Shown in pieces: positions 1 to 7,654 of a stretch of 41,534 nt of DNA. The notes under the pieces are model-generated. The model saw nothing but the letters and a program-made list of their open reading frames with translations, made no database searches and was not told where the DNA came from. Both the position numbers and the translations under genes were made by a program. The number at the start of each line of letters is the position of its first letter. Position 1 is the first letter of the stretch. Source of the stretch: Pseudonocardiales bacterium (GTDB lineage Bacteria; Actinomycetota; Actinomycetes; Mycobacteriales; Pseudonocardiaceae); the NCBI GenBank assembly GCA_026393175.1, contig JAPLAT010000035.1:1-41534 (forward strand), read 5' to 3'.

Positions 1-1
1 G

Positions 2-85
2 GCCCGCGTCACCACCGTCCCCGACCAGCCCGCCAGCACTACCGAGGAGGTGCCCACCAGCGACATCCAGGCGCTCAGCGCCTGA
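2..85 (+). CDS. 3' end of an unidentified gene (partial)
   Basis: An open frame enters from the left window edge and ends at TGA 83-85, giving a 27-residue tail rich in Thr, Pro and Ser that ends in SDIQALSA. Its composition looks like the low-complexity C-terminus of a longer protein. I do not recognise the family. A transposase or other mobile-element protein would fit the recombinase and IS remnants beside it, but that is only context. Confidence 0.3.
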   Translation, partial: ARVTTVPDQPASTTEEVPTSDIQALSA

Positions 86-100
86 CAGACCAACAGAAGA

Positions 101-820
101 TCACGCGACGACTGCCAAACACCACGTCCCGGGACTTGACCTCGCCAGGGCGTACTCACGTGGATAGCGACAGCGGTAGTAGGGCCGGTTGTGATTCCAC
201 TGTCCCTGCATCCGACGGTCGCAGACCCCACAGTGCAGGAGACCCCGAAGGACGTAGGGCCGCCGGACCCGTTCGCGCGTCCGAGACTTGGCGCGCCCGC
301 CTCCGGCGAGCATGTCCTGCGCGTTCTGGAAGTCGTCGATGCCGATCAGCGGCTCGTGCACGACGCCCGAGGACCACACCCACGCGTCCCGGTCGTTCCA
401 CCGAAGCCGGGGCTCGTGGCCGAGTGCGACGTCATCCACGTCGATGAGCACCTCGTCCATACGCTGCTTGTTCCAGACCTGGCGGCCGGTGTAGCGCGCG
501 TTGCCGAGAACTACCCGGATCGCCCCCTTCGACCCGGCGGCGCCCGAGCGGTGCCGGTTGCGCGCGGGGTCGTGCGCGGACGGGCAGAGGATTCCGTCCC
601 TGGTTAGCCCTTCGGCGATCGTGAAGATCCCGAGGCCGTCGAGGTACTCGGCGAAGATCCGTTTGACGACCGGCCCAGCCGCCGGGTCCGGCTCGAGGAC
701 GCGGAGCCGCCGACCGTCGGCGGCCTTCGCCGGGTTCGGATGCGGTCCGGCATCTGCCAGCCGGTAGCCGTAGGGCGGTCTTCCGCCGAGGAACCGGCCC
801 TCGACATCGGCTGACGGGGG
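101..820 (-). pseudogene. Truncated serine recombinase (large resolvase/integrase) remnant
   Basis: Read on the minus strand, the frame encodes the recombinase domain (GRFLGGRPPYGYRL, then IFAEYLDGLGIFTIAEGLT and NARYTGRQVWNKQ) followed by the recombinase zinc beta-ribbon (LRGLLHCGVCDRRMQG, YYRCRYPREYA). This is the middle of a large serine recombinase, a family that normally starts with a resolvase domain of about 140 residues carrying the catalytic serine. Here an in-frame stop at 821-823 lies just upstream of the homology with no start codon between, so the catalytic domain is missing. After EYALA the sequence leaves the family pattern and stops within 15 residues, so the coiled-coil C-terminus is also lost. 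The fragment cannot be an active recombinase. It marks an old integration or excision boundary. Confidence 0.8.
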
Positions 821-825
821 TCACT

Positions 826-975
826 TCAGGCATCCACCGTGGCGCTCGCGTGTGGCCGGGCCGTGGTCGCGGTGATCACCGGGGCGGCGTCGAGGACATC
901 AGCAGTGGCGAGAACGGTGTTGAGCTCGGCGAGTGAGCCCAGGTTCGGGAACGGGACCATGAGCTGCGGAACGCG
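826..975 (-). pseudogene. Possible IS21-type transposase (IstA) C-terminal remnant
   Basis: The minus-strand frame ending at TGA 826-828 reads RVPQLMVPFPNLGSLAELN followed by NTVLATADVLDAAP. The pattern of Val-Pro, then GSLAELN, resembles the region after the integrase core in actinobacterial IS21-family transposases. It has no start codon, no DDE core and runs into a stop, so at most it is a fragment. The assignment rests on a short motif and is weak. The rest of the stretch up to 1077 shows nothing I can identify. Confidence 0.3.
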
Positions 976-1077
976 GGCCCGTCACCGCTCGGGACCGAGC
1001 CCCGTTGTCCTCGACGGTCAGCATTCGGTCGTGAAGCCAGCCCTCGCAGCTACCGTCCTCGAACCGCCGACGAGCGC

Positions 1078-1701
1078 TCAACCAGCAGCGGTGCGACCGC
1101 CGATGTCGATCCCGACACCGCCGAGCGCTCCGGCGGCGAGTTGCTCCAGAAGCCCGACGAGGCGTGCTCTCGGAATGCTGTCCCTGATGTAGGCGGTCCC
1201 GTTCAGCATCGACAGCACCACTTTGACCACTGCGCGGACGTCGGGCTCGGCCAGGTCCGCGCGTTCCGCCGAGATGGCTGCGCACCAGACGCCTTCGTAC
1301 TCGCGCTGGCGGCGCCGCAGCTGTCGCAGCTCGCGGACCGGGAGCTCCCGCTGCTCACGCAGGTAGACCGCCAGCAGTGCTCTCTCGGTCGCTGCGAACT
1401 CGACGTGGAACTCGACGAGCCGGGCGGTTGCGGCTGAACCGACACCAGCGGACCCGACGATGGCCCGGGATCCGTCGAGGAGGTGGTCCATCGCCGCATC
1501 ACACAGCGTCGTCAGCAACTCGACCTTGCTGCCGAAATGGCGATACACGCCCGGACCCGAGATACCGACGGCACGGCCGATGTCGTCGGTGCTGACCGCG
1601 TGGTAACCCCTGGCCGCGAACAGATCGGCCGCGGCCTGGAGCAACGCGGACTTCCGCTGCGACCGGGTGCCGTCGTTCGCAATCACGACGGCCATGCCCA
1701 T
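1078..1701 (-). CDS. TetR/AcrR family transcriptional regulator
   Basis: A 207-residue protein with an N-terminal TetR helix-turn-helix at about residues 15-60 (ALLQAAADLFAARGYHAVST, then DDIGRAVGISGPGVYRHFGS), followed by an all-helical ligand and dimer domain. Family members are dimeric DNA-binding repressors released by a small ligand, often an acyl-CoA in actinobacteria. ATG 1701 and ATG 1695 are both possible starts; the longer reading to 1737 adds an unlikely leader. The stop is followed by about 100 bases without a gene and then the IS-like remnant. The gene lies upstream of, and co-oriented with, neither obvious enzyme gene, so its target is unclear. The ligand cannot be read from sequence. 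Confidence 0.85.
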   Translation of the reverse strand: MGMAVVIANDGTRSQRKSALLQAAADLFAARGYHAVSTDDIGRAVGISGPGVYRHFGSKVELLTTLCDAAMDHLLDGSRAIVGSAGVGSAATARLVEFHVEFAATERALLAVYLREQRELPVRELRQLRRRQREYEGVWCAAISAERADLAEPDVRAVVKVVLSMLNGTAYIRDSIPRARLVGLLEQLAAGALGGVGIDIGGRTAAG

Positions 1702-1818
1702 GCATCCACGTGTGCCCCCTGGGTCCAGATCCCGCATCGCCAGCCGTCCGCACGTTAGCCGTCGCTAACTTCGTACGCCAGTCGCCGGGACCGCAACGGA
1801 GCCGTCCCGGGGTCACAC

Positions 1819-2553
1819 CTAGTTCGACAGCCAGCGCTCCGGCGGTAGGACGGGCTGGTCCAAGCGGCCCTTGGCGGCCAGCACACGCTCGAACTGCTGC
1901 AGATGACGAGTCATCGCCTTCGCCGCGCGATCGGCGTCACCTGCCGACACTGCCTGCGCGATGCTGCGGTGCGCCCGGCGGGTTTCCTCCATGTCACGGG
2001 CGGAGAGCTGCTCTCCCGGAACGTGCCAGGTCAGCTCCTGCCCGAACGCCGCGATGACCACCCGGATGATCTCGTTGTTGCTGCACACCCCGAGCGCCTC
2101 GTGGAACTCGACCGACGGCTCCCACGAACCGTTGGGCGACGATCCTTCGTCGGCGAGCGCGAGCAGCCACGCACGCTGCTCCTCGGAAGCCGTTCGCGCG
2201 GCGGCAGCCGCCGCCGCGGGTTCGACGAGCTGGCGGAACTCGGAGAACGCCCGCATCGTCGTACCGGAGATCGTCAGCAGGAGAGCGAGCGAGCGGGTGA
2301 CCTGGCTCAGGTCGGGCTCGGCGACCCTGATGCCGCCGTGCGGCCCGCGCCGGATCTCGATCAGACCGTCGGACTCGAGGAGTCGCAACGCCTCACGCAC
2401 GGTCCCCCGGCTGAACCCCGTCTCCGCGATGAGGGTGGCCTCGGACCGCAGGGGCTCGCCCGGCCGCATCTGGTTGCCGAGGATCTGCGCGCGCAGCCGA
2501 TCTGCCAGGACGTCGGACGCCTTGGGCAGCCTCGGCTGTCGGCGACCGTACAT
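1819..2553 (-). CDS. GntR family regulator, FadR subfamily (FCD domain)
   Basis: A 244-residue regulator. Residues about 10-75 form the winged helix-turn-helix typical of GntR (SDVLADRLRAQILGNQMRPG, SRGTVREALRLLESDGLIEI, then the wing RRGPHGGIRV). The C-terminal FCD domain is all-helical and carries the conserved SVEFHEAL and RRAHRSIAQAVSAGDADRA segments, whose Asp and His residues usually bind a metal and carboxylate effector. FadR-type GntR proteins respond to organic acids or acyl-CoAs. ATG 2553 was chosen because homology starts there, although the frame stays open to 2679. It lies 164 bp beyond the stop of the Fis-type regulator on the same strand. It may control the adjacent catabolic genes, but no operator is evident. 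Confidence 0.88.
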   Translation of the reverse strand: MYGRRQPRLPKASDVLADRLRAQILGNQMRPGEPLRSEATLIAETGFSRGTVREALRLLESDGLIEIRRGPHGGIRVAEPDLSQVTRSLALLLTISGTTMRAFSEFRQLVEPAAAAAAARTASEEQRAWLLALADEGSSPNGSWEPSVEFHEALGVCSNNEIIRVVIAAFGQELTWHVPGEQLSARDMEETRRAHRSIAQAVSAGDADRAAKAMTRHLQQFERVLAAKGRLDQPVLPPERWLSN

Positions 2554-2686
2554 CGGGGCCTCGCTCGCAACACCTCTGGTGCCCGATGAATCAACGCCGT
2601 CCACGCCTGCCTCCGTCCTGCCGTTCGAGGGGACAGGACCACAGCAGTAGGAACACAACGTCCATCCTGTACCCGGCAACAGCCTA

Positions 2687-2700
2687 AGGAGTCGCCTCCT
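2687..2700 (-). terminator. Small hairpin downstream of the Fis-type regulator gene
   Basis: AGGAG-TCGC-CTCCT forms a 5-bp stem with a 4-nt loop beginning 16 nt after the regulator stop codon at 2717. There is no T-tract, so it is at best a weak terminator. The remaining sequence between 2554 and 2716 shows no gene. Confidence 0.25.
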
Positions 2701-2716
2701 CGGTTGCGCGACGGAC

Positions 2717-4453
2717 CTAGTTGAGGCCGATTCCCGCCGCCTCCAACTTGCGGTAGAGCGTCGAGCGGGAGATTCCCAGCAGCGACGCCGCGGCCTTCTT
2801 GTTGCCGGCCGCCTCGCTCAGCGCGTCCATGATCGCGCTGAGCTCGGCCTGCTCGAACCTGCTCATGCGGCGGCGGTAGGCCCGGGCGCGCAGCTCGTCG
2901 GGAAGGTCACCGAGGTGCACCTCGCTCCCCCGCGTGACGGTCAGCGCCTGGTCGACCGCGCTGCGCAGGTCGCGTGTGTTGCCCGGCCACGGCGTCCGCA
3001 TGAGAAGCGAGACGACCTCGGGTGCCAGCCGCCGGGGCGCGGCGAACGATCGGACCAGTGCCGGGATGTCGTTCGTCCGGTTGCGCAGTGGCGGCAGCGC
3101 GACCGCAGCGCACCGCTGATCATCGTGGCCGGCCGTCATCGGGACAGGCTGCGTGCCGGCGGTCGCCAGGCAGCGCCATCCGTGCGCGCGGGCACCGTGC
3201 AACATCGACGTGACGGTTCGCAGCGCTGCGGGCGAGACCCCGTCGGCGTGCCTCACGACGACGGTGCCCGGCTCGCCGACGAGAACCGACCGCAGACTCG
3301 ACATCCAGGCCGACGGGCCGTCCACCGTCATCGATTCGGCATCGCGCACGAGCAGCGGACCGTCGCCACCCAGGTGCCGATGAACCGCTTCGGCCACCGC
3401 CGTCTTCCCCACACCCGGTTCGCCGGACACGACGACGACCCGGTCGCGCGCGCGTGCGGCGATCGCGTGACACGCTCGCAGCCACGCCGGGTCGGTCCCG
3501 ACGAGGCCGGGAAGTGAGGACGGCCGGCTCAGGCCGGCGCCGGTGGAACCCGACTCGGTGCGCGCCTCCCGGATCTCGACGATCGCGCCGATCTCGTCGC
3601 CGCCGTCGCACATCGATTCACCGTGCATCACGACCATTCGACCGTCCGGCAGCTCCACCTCCGCCTCGGAGACGTCGGGCGACCGCAGCAGCCGGGAGAC
3701 CTGCTCCCATACCAATGACTGCTCGGCACCGTCGAGAAGCTGGGCCGCACGAGGTGAGCTGATCAGCAGTCGCTCGCTGATCACGAAGAAGTCGTGACGA
3801 ACGCGTCGCGAGGCCGCCACGAACCGGTCGAGCAGCGCCCGTTCCGCCCCCGACTGCTGCGCCCACAGCCGTTGTTCGATCTGCTCCGCGGTCTGCTCGG
3901 CGATGTACTCCACGAGCACGTTGTCGTGGTCGGCCGCGCAGGTGACGTCGAGCAGGCCGTGCAACCGCCGGTCCACGCTTCGGATCGGGACGCCGACACA
4001 GGTGAACTCGTGAAGATCCTCCGCGTAGTGCTCGTGGCCGTCGACCCGGACCGTCCGGCCGAGTTCGAGCGCGGTGCCGACCCCGTTGGTGCCGACCTCG
4101 CCCTCCGCGAAGACGAAGCCCTCGGCCGCCGACACGGCGTCGAGGCGGCCGAGCAGGTGTGTGTTCGACGACGTGCGGTCGAGGATGCGCGCGGAGGCGT
4201 CGGTGAGCAGGAAGGAGATGCCGAGGTCCCCGAGCCGCTCGTTGACGTGGTCGAGCACGGGGCGGGCTGCACGCACCAGGGGTGCCTCGTGATCGAAGTC
4301 AGGGGCGTAGCGTGGCCTCATGGTGTCCACCGGCACGTGGAGGTAGGAACAACGACGCCAGGACACGGCGATCTCCGGACGTGTCGTGCACGGGGCGCGG
4401 CCCTCGAGGAATGCCTCCCGCTCATGGGCCACCGCGTGCTGAAGGATCGTCAT
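2717..4453 (-). CDS. AcoR/MimR-like transcriptional activator (GAF, degenerate AAA+, Fis HTH)
   Basis: A 578-residue regulator. Residues about 60-210 form a GAF-like sensor (ISFLLTDASARIL, EGEVGTNGVGTALELG, EFTCVGVPI). Residues about 315-480 form an NtrC-type AAA+ domain with Walker A GEPGVGKT. The C-terminus ends in a Fis-type helix-turn-helix (AGNKKAAASLLGISRSTLYR). The AAA+ part is degenerate: the GAFTGA sigma-54 loop is absent and the Walker B position reads GTVVVRHADGV, without Asp-Glu. Actinobacteria generally lack sigma-54, and this architecture resembles their AcoR/MimR-type activators of alcohol, ketone and hydrocarbon catabolism. ATG 4453 has GGAGAG about 7 nt upstream. It lies next to the monooxygenase operon and is the likely regulator of it. 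The effector is unknown. Confidence 0.88.
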   Translation of the reverse strand: MTILQHAVAHEREAFLEGRAPCTTRPEIAVSWRRCSYLHVPVDTMRPRYAPDFDHEAPLVRAARPVLDHVNERLGDLGISFLLTDASARILDRTSSNTHLLGRLDAVSAAEGFVFAEGEVGTNGVGTALELGRTVRVDGHEHYAEDLHEFTCVGVPIRSVDRRLHGLLDVTCAADHDNVLVEYIAEQTAEQIEQRLWAQQSGAERALLDRFVAASRRVRHDFFVISERLLISSPRAAQLLDGAEQSLVWEQVSRLLRSPDVSEAEVELPDGRMVVMHGESMCDGGDEIGAIVEIREARTESGSTGAGLSRPSSLPGLVGTDPAWLRACHAIAARARDRVVVVSGEPGVGKTAVAEAVHRHLGGDGPLLVRDAESMTVDGPSAWMSSLRSVLVGEPGTVVVRHADGVSPAALRTVTSMLHGARAHGWRCLATAGTQPVPMTAGHDDQRCAAVALPPLRNRTNDIPALVRSFAAPRRLAPEVVSLLMRTPWPGNTRDLRSAVDQALTVTRGSEVHLGDLPDELRARAYRRRMSRFEQAELSAIMDALSEAAGNKKAAASLLGISRSTLYRKLEAAGIGLN

Positions 4454-4516
4454 CGATCACTCTCCGCGTCCATCGGGCGTCCAGTGGGGCGTCCGTCGCC
4501 GGTACTGCACGGAAAG

Positions 4517-4522
4517 ATTATA
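4517..4522 (-). promoter_or_regulatory. -10 box (TATAAT) upstream of the Fis-type regulator gene
   Basis: A perfect TATAAT on the minus strand, 64 nt upstream of the regulator start. No TTGACA-like -35 is present; at a 17-bp spacing the hexamer would be ACACGG, which lies inside the dyad at 4531-4571. Binding there would therefore act directly on this promoter. Confidence 0.45.
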
Positions 4523-4530
4523 CCGATTGA

Positions 4531-4571
4531 TGCCGGAATCCGTGTCCCCTTCTGGGACACGGATTCCGGCA
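4531..4571. promoter_or_regulatory. 41-bp perfect inverted repeat: candidate operator and terminator
   Basis: The 18-nt arms 4531-4548 and 4554-4571 are exact reverse complements around a 5-nt loop (CTTCT). The repeat starts 5 nt past the stop codon of the metallo-beta-lactamase gene, so in RNA it could end the five-gene operon, though no T-run follows. It contains CGTGT (4541-4545), 11 nt, then ACACG (4557-4561). The same half-sites and spacing recur at 9796-9820 and 11824-11843. Its centre (4551) is 29 nt from the TATAAT box of the regulator gene, so an operator role, probably autoregulation, is likely. Confidence 0.6.
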
Positions 4572-4576
4572 GACGA

Positions 4577-5365
4577 TCATTCGAAGCAGTTCGGTGCGTG
4601 TTTGAACTCCGCCCAGTCCTCGGGATCGTGACTGATCCAGATGGTGGCGTCGGCGGAGTCCCGGAGCAGGTTGAGCCGCCGGATGGAGCGCAGCGACGCT
4701 ACCGTGTCGGCGTCGTGGGGCATCGGCGCGATCGTGGTGAGCGCGTCGCGCAGGTGCACCGTGTCACCGGTGAGGATGAAGTTGCGGCCCGGGAGTCGGA
4801 CCAGCAGGCTCAGCTCGCCCGGCGTGTGCCCCGGGGTGAACAGGATGACCAGGCTGCCGTCGCCGAACACGTCGTGGTCGACCCCGGGTACCTCGAACAC
4901 GTTGCGGCCCCGCAGTGGCTCCAGGTCGGCCTGCCGGAAGAAGCCCGCACCCGCCGGGTCCGGCCAGAAGCCGAACCGCATGTCACCCTCGCCGACGTAG
5001 TAGCGCGCGTCGGGGAAGAGGTAAAGCCCCCCTGTGTGGTCGAAGTGCGTGTGCGAGGCGATCACGTACTTGATGTCGGTGAGCTTGTAGCCCAGCGCCT
5101 TGAGCTGCGCATCCACCGTCTGTTCCGGCAGGAACCGCAGGCCGAGATGCTCGGCAAGAGGCCCGTAGACCCCCTCGGGATCGGTGGCGGCGGCCGGGAC
5201 CAGCCCGGTGTCGAACAGGACCAGGCCCTTGGGGTGCTCGATCAGGTAGGCGGGCATCGGGATGGTGCACTCGCCGCTCGCCCCGAGCAGCAGCAGCGAC
5301 TTGTCGACGGTGAGGGTGGGCGAGTCGAGCGCCCACATCCGCTTGGCCGTTCCGGGTGTTGCCAT
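4577..5365 (-). CDS. Metallo-beta-lactamase-fold hydrolase, N-acyl-homoserine lactonase-like
   Basis: A 262-residue hydrolase with the metal motif SHTHFDHTGG (HxHxDH), a later metal-ligand segment FTPGHTPGELSLL, and ILTGDTVHL with the bridging Asp. Length and order match the AttM/AiiA-type lactonase branch of the superfamily, which opens lactone rings with two metal ions. ATG 5365 is preceded by AAGGAGA at a good distance; the longer frame to 5458 runs into the monooxygenase gene. It is the last gene of the five-gene operon, 20 nt after the LLM monooxygenase. That position suits hydrolysis of a lactone made by the monooxygenase rather than quorum quenching, but this is inference. No signal peptide is visible, so it is probably cytoplasmic. 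Confidence 0.85.
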   Translation of the reverse strand: MATPGTAKRMWALDSPTLTVDKSLLLLGASGECTIPMPAYLIEHPKGLVLFDTGLVPAAATDPEGVYGPLAEHLGLRFLPEQTVDAQLKALGYKLTDIKYVIASHTHFDHTGGLYLFPDARYYVGEGDMRFGFWPDPAGAGFFRQADLEPLRGRNVFEVPGVDHDVFGDGSLVILFTPGHTPGELSLLVRLPGRNFILTGDTVHLRDALTTIAPMPHDADTVASLRSIRRLNLLRDSADATIWISHDPEDWAEFKHAPNCFE

Positions 5366-5385
5366 CGGTCGTCTCCTTGCGGTGG

Positions 5386-6783
5386 TCAGGCGCTGACAGG
5401 GACGCGGGGCTGCACGTCGAGATCGACGCTGCTCGGCTCGCGCTCGATACGGCCGCACTCGCGGTGCAGGACGGGCATGATCTCCTCGGCGAAGTACTGC
5501 ATCTGCGCCTCGATCTCCTCACCCTGGAAGCCGGCGGACTCGAACCAGGTGTGGAACATGAAGTCGTCGTAGCCGCACTGCTCCTTGACCTCCATGATCG
5601 AGTCGATCACGTACTGCTTGGAGCCGTGGATCGCGACCTTCTTGTCCCGCAGCAGCTCCGCGGTCACCTTCATGTTCAGGTCGTAGAAGGGCTCGTCGGC
5701 CTCCGCGAGCACGGCGGCGAACCCGAACGGGCCGTAGTAGTCCCACTGCAGCTCCAGCGCGCGGCCGGCCCGGTCCATGTCACCGAGCCCCTTGTCCACG
5801 CAGTGGATGTAGCGGCAGGTCACCACGCCGCGGCGGCGCTCGGCGTCCCAGCCGCGCTTGAACTCGCCGCGATCCTGGCGGTCGGGCCAACCGGCCCGCT
5901 CGGCCTCCTCGTGGTAGAGGTCGATGTTCTGCTTGAGCCGGGAGTTGGGCTCGACGATGAAGTACCCGTTGATGCCCCGCTCGGCGGCGAACCGGATGGA
6001 CCGGGGGCTGGTCAGCGGCTCCCACATCTGCGGGTAGGGCTTCTGCAGCGGCTGCGGGTAGACCGGGATCTCCAGCAGCTTGGTGGTGGTGGCCTGCACC
6101 GGGTTGCCGGCGGAGTACATGTCCGGTGCCCCGAGCTTGAGCACCTGCTCCAGCGTGCGACCCATGCCCTCCTGGCTGAAGTAGGCGTGGGTCTGCTTGT
6201 GACCCCACTTGGTGTAGGACGGCGGGATCGACATGAACTCGCCGTGGTGCGACATCGAGTCCTGGGTCCAGGCCTTGATGATGATGTCGTAGGCCTCCTC
6301 GAAGTAGGCCCGGTTGCGCTCCTGGTCCTGGATCGTGGAGCCGTAGGCCCAGCCGAACACCTCGTTCTCCCGCGGCTGGTAGCCGCGACCGATCCCGAAC
6401 TCCAACCGGCCCCCGCTGATCACGTCCAGCATCGCGGCCTGCTCGGCGATCCGGATCGGGTGGTGCCAGGTGACGATGTTGGCGGCCTGGCCGAGTCGGA
6501 TGTTCTTCGTCCGCGACGCGATGGCCGCCTCGGCGAGCAACGGGTTCGGGCTGAGCTCCGCACCCTCGGGCTGGAAGTGGTGCTCGGTCTGGAACCAGTA
6601 GTCGAAGCCGAGCTGGTCGGCGAGGATGCCCTGGCGCACCTGGTTGACGATGGTGTGCTGGGCCGAGATGTGTGTCGCGGGCAGGTCACCGTCGTTGACG
6701 GCCACCGTGTCCCCGTTGTACTGGACGTGCTTGACAGGAAGGTCCGAGGCTCCGTTGTGGAACACCCCGATCTCGATCGCCAC
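5386..6783 (-). CDS. LLM-class (luciferase-like) flavin-dependent monooxygenase
   Basis: A 465-residue luciferase-like TIM-barrel protein. Family marks include LGFDYWFQTEHHF near residues 58-70 (the EHHF of bacterial luciferase-like enzymes), SRTKNIRLGQAANIVTWHHP, ISGGRLEFGIGRGY and a long C-terminal extension. Enzymes of this group use FMNH2 supplied by a separate reductase and O2; the group includes type II Baeyer-Villiger monooxygenases such as the diketocamphane enzymes. GTG 6783 has GGAGAA upstream. It sits between an SDR and a lactonase-like hydrolase, and a flavin reductase plus RibBA are encoded nearby, which supports FMN rather than F420 use. The substrate is not readable from sequence; a cyclic ketone is my inference. 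The gap to the SDR gene is 77 nt. Confidence 0.85.
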   Translation of the reverse strand: MAIEIGVFHNGASDLPVKHVQYNGDTVAVNDGDLPATHISAQHTIVNQVRQGILADQLGFDYWFQTEHHFQPEGAELSPNPLLAEAAIASRTKNIRLGQAANIVTWHHPIRIAEQAAMLDVISGGRLEFGIGRGYQPRENEVFGWAYGSTIQDQERNRAYFEEAYDIIIKAWTQDSMSHHGEFMSIPPSYTKWGHKQTHAYFSQEGMGRTLEQVLKLGAPDMYSAGNPVQATTTKLLEIPVYPQPLQKPYPQMWEPLTSPRSIRFAAERGINGYFIVEPNSRLKQNIDLYHEEAERAGWPDRQDRGEFKRGWDAERRRGVVTCRYIHCVDKGLGDMDRAGRALELQWDYYGPFGFAAVLAEADEPFYDLNMKVTAELLRDKKVAIHGSKQYVIDSIMEVKEQCGYDDFMFHTWFESAGFQGEEIEAQMQYFAEEIMPVLHRECGRIEREPSSVDLDVQPRVPVSA

Positions 6784-6860
6784 CGCTGTTCTCCGTTCCC
6801 CGGCCGAAGCCGATCATTGGTCGTGCACTGGTGGACCGCGCGCCTGAACGCCCGGTCGGG

Positions 6861-7613
6861 TCACTGCGTCGAGTAGCCGCCGTCGATCACGAGCTCGGAG
6901 CCCGTGACGTAGGACGCCTCGTCGGAAGCCAGGAAGAGCACCCCGTAGGAGATCTCCTCGGGCCGCGCCATCCGCTGCAGCGGCGTCGCCCCGACGATGA
7001 TCGGGATGACCTCGGCCGGTACGTCGTCGGACACCATCGGGGTGTCGACGATCCCGGGATGCACCGAGTTGACGCGGATGCCCGCACCGGCGAACTCGAT
7101 GGCCGCGGTCTTGGTGAGCAGCCGGACGGCACCCTTGGTGGCCTGGTACGCGGTGGCCCCGCCGCTGCCGATGAGGCCGTAGATGGAGGAGGTGTTGATG
7201 ATGGAACCGCCGCCCGCCCGGCGCATCGCCTCGGCCGCGGCCTTCATCCCGAGCCAGACACCGGTCTGGTTGGTCGCGATGATCCGGTCCCAGCTCTCGC
7301 GGGTGGTCGCCTCGACGCCGGTCATGTCGAGGACCCCGGCGTTGTTGACCAGGATGTCGAGGCGGCCGAAGCGCTCCTCGGCCAGTGCCACCGCGGCGTC
7401 CCAGCCGTACTCGTCGCGGACGTCGAACACGTGCGCGACGACGTCGTGACCCTTCGCGGTGAGCGTCTCCGCCACGGCCGCGAGCTCGTCGGCGAGGATG
7501 TCGCCGATCACGAGTCGCGCTCCCTCGTAGGCGAGCAGCGCCGCGTGCGCGGCACCCTGACCCCGTGCCGCGCCGCTGATGAGCGCCACCTTGCCGGCGA
7601 GCCTGTCACCCAT
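6861..7613 (-). CDS. SDR family NAD(P)-dependent oxidoreductase
   Basis: A classical short-chain dehydrogenase of 250 residues. It has the cofactor motif GAARGQG near residue 14, DVRDEYG for adenine binding, NNAGVLD, the catalytic Ser in SSIYG and YQATK (YxxxK), and the C-terminal SELVIDGGYS. ATG 7613 is preceded by GGAGGAGA. Typical reactions are alcohol-ketone interconversions with NAD(H) or NADP(H). In this operon it precedes the LLM monooxygenase, so oxidation of an alcohol to the ketone substrate is a reasonable guess. The gap after the FmdB-type gene is 41 nt. The subfamily resembles 3-alpha/20-beta-hydroxysteroid and cyclohexanol-type dehydrogenases, but sequence alone does not settle the substrate. 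Confidence 0.92.
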   Translation of the reverse strand: MGDRLAGKVALISGAARGQGAAHAALLAYEGARLVIGDILADELAAVAETLTAKGHDVVAHVFDVRDEYGWDAAVALAEERFGRLDILVNNAGVLDMTGVEATTRESWDRIIATNQTGVWLGMKAAAEAMRRAGGGSIINTSSIYGLIGSGGATAYQATKGAVRLLTKTAAIEFAGAGIRVNSVHPGIVDTPMVSDDVPAEVIPIIVGATPLQRMARPEEISYGVLFLASDEASYVTGSELVIDGGYSTQ

Positions 7614-7654
7614 GTCGTTCTCCTCCGGTAGTCGGTCCGGTCGGCGGGCCGCGC

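Noticed and set aside
4577-5365. Quorum-quenching role for the AHL-lactonase-like enzyme
   Set aside because: The operon context with monooxygenase and CoA ligase favours a catabolic lactone. No LuxI/LuxR-type genes are present.
3794-5572. 592-codon open frame on the plus strand
   Set aside because: It is antisense to the Fis-type regulator and the lactonase-like gene, shows no family motif, and reflects third-position GC bias.
5356-6876. 506-codon open frame on the plus strand
   Set aside because: It lies opposite the luciferase-like monooxygenase; Val/Leu/Asp/Gly-rich translation without motifs.
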